From Terriglobales bacterium (lineage in GTDB: Bacteria > Acidobacteriota > Terriglobia > Terriglobales > Acidobacteriaceae), in assembly GCA_025936825.1 (NCBI GenBank), contig JAICSO010000003.1, positions 62,001 to 126,000 of the forward strand: 64,000 bases of DNA, read 5' to 3'. Numbering within the stretch: position 1 is the stretch's first letter; each line of letters starts with the position of its first letter. The translations under genes were made by a program, and so were the position numbers. Positions 63,173 through 64,000 of this stretch are shown here, one piece after another. The notes under the pieces were generated by a model. It saw only the letters and a program-made list of their open reading frames with translations. It was not told the origin of the DNA and made no database searches.

Positions 63173-64000
63173 ATGGCCATTTACCTCCCCGCTACCGCCG
63201 AAGAAGAACAGCTTGCGCTGGATGAACTGACGCCGCGTGAAATCGTGGCCGAGCTCGACAAGTATGTCGTCGGCCAGAAGGACGCGAAGCGCGCTGTTGC
63301 CATCGCTCTGCGCAACCGCATGCGCCGTCAGAAGCTTCCTCCCGACCTCGCCGAAGAAGTTATTCCAAAGAACATCATCATGATTGGCCCGACCGGCGTG
63401 GGTAAGACGGAAATTGCGCGCCGCCTGGCCAAGCTTGCCAATTCGCCATTCCTCAAGGTAGAGGCTTCGAAGTTCACCGAAGTTGGTTACGTGGGCCGCG
63501 ACGTCGAGTCCATGATCCGTGACCTGGTTGAGATCGCCATCGACAACATCCGTGCCGAGAAATTGGAAGATGTCGCCGACAAAGCCGAATTGAACGCGGA
63601 AGAGCGCCTGCTCGACATCCTGCTTCCGCCTGCGGCACCATCAAGCTCACACGAGCCGGCAGGTTTTCAGCTTGAAGCTTCGTCCGGCGACTCCTATTCG
63701 CGCACGCGCGAAAAGCTTCGCCAGCAATTGCGTGAAGGTAAGCTTGACGATCGCACAGTCGAAATCGAAACCCGAGAGCGCAATTTCCCATCCTTCGAAA
63801 TCATCTCCAACCAGGGCGTCGAAGAGATGGACGTCAACATCAAGGACATGTTGCCCAACATCTTTGGCCAGCGCACCAAGAAGCGGAAGATGAAGGTTAA
63901 CGAGGCTTTCGAGTACTTGATCCAGGAAGAAGAGCAGCGGCTCATCGACATGGACCAGGTCACGCGCATGGCAATCGACCGCGTCGAAGACGCCGGCATC
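63173..64000 (+). CDS. hslU: ATP-dependent protease ATPase subunit HslU (3' end outside window)
   Basis: The first 276 residues of the AAA+ unfoldase are present and the frame is open to the right edge. The N-domain has [17 protein letters not shown] and RNRMRRQKL; Walker A is [17 protein letters not shown], followed by [19 protein letters not shown]. The I-domain insertion (about residues 110-215) shows the typical charged, variable sequence and [17 protein letters not shown]. The ATG at 63173 directly follows the hairpin repeat. It unfolds substrates for HslV. Confidence 0.96.
   Translation, partial: MAIYLPATAEEEQLALDELTPREIVAELDKYVVGQKDAKRAVAIALRNRMRRQKLPPDLAEEVIPKNIIMIGPTGVGKTEIARRLAKLANSPFLKVEASKFTEVGYVGRDVESMIRDLVEIAIDNIRAEKLEDVADKAELNAEERLLDILLPPAAPSSSHEPAGFQLEASSGDSYSRTREKLRQQLREGKLDDRTVEIETRERNFPSFEIISNQGVEEMDVNIKDMLPNIFGQRTKKRKMKVNEAFEYLIQEEEQRLIDMDQVTRMAIDRVEDAGI

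Overview
The window is 64 kb of bacterial chromosome with roughly 58% GC by eye, densely packed and with no rRNA, tRNA, CRISPR array, insertion sequence or phage gene that I could recognise. The gene content points to an Acidobacteriota chromosome, most like the Terriglobia (Koribacter-type): an FG-GAP/ASPIC-UnbV protein, a tricorn-type S41 protease, many small secreted proteins of unknown function, a GH172 (DUF2961) protein, heme A synthase, and intergenic spaces filled with several families of short hairpin-forming repeats. This assignment is inference from gene families, not from a marker gene.

Layout. 0-5 kb: the tail of a secreted HEVGEW protein, then a tight run of two paralogous CrtI/PYROXD2-like FAD oxidoreductases, a 71-aa protein and purU. 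5-11 kb: an Amt-type channel with altered pore residues and a small membrane partner, a Rieske oxygenase, heme A synthase, an isocitrate dehydrogenase-type enzyme and nrdR. 11-15 kb: lower glycolysis (eno, gpmI) with a frameshifted DUF2059 gene between them. 15-34 kb: mostly single-gene units (2-hydroxyacid dehydrogenases, a POTRA protein with an in-frame stop, a P-loop kinase, split-barrel flavin-type proteins, amidase, CRTAC1-like protein, tricorn protease, GT2 glycosyltransferase, aminotransferase, threonine dehydratase-type enzyme). 34-43 kb: RNase J, an EcsC-like protein, an orphan ModA, and a five-gene operon coding for an ABC-2 exporter, a 52-aa membrane microprotein and a DesK/DesR two-component pair, facing a PP2C phosphatase across two copies of TGACAAATGTCA. 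43-54 kb: secreted hydrolases, then a peptidoglycan block (NamZ-type muramidase fused to a serine hydrolase, a second serine hydrolase, murQ, murA). 54-64 kb: a peroxiredoxin behind an apparent cysteine-responsive attenuator, PhzF, a single-domain response regulator, mntH with a Usp gene, aconitase, an ankyrin lipoprotein, and hslV-hslU (the latter cut by the window edge).

The most striking element is upstream of the peroxiredoxin gene on the minus strand. A promoter with a 17-bp spacer is followed 6 nt later by the start codon of a 19-codon leader ORF holding seven Cys codons, five of them consecutive. Its last codons can pair with the first arm of a strong intrinsic terminator. This is the anatomy of ribosome-mediated, cysteine-sensing attenuation in front of a thiol peroxidase. 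A second theme is leaderless or very short-leader transcription: several genes have a -10 hexamer 6-14 nt before the start codon and no Shine-Dalgarno sequence. A third is the set of at least six families of period-7-to-10 hairpin repeats between genes. Three genes (12.5, 16.0 and 50.2 kb) show N-terminal or internal frame damage that may be real or an assembly error.
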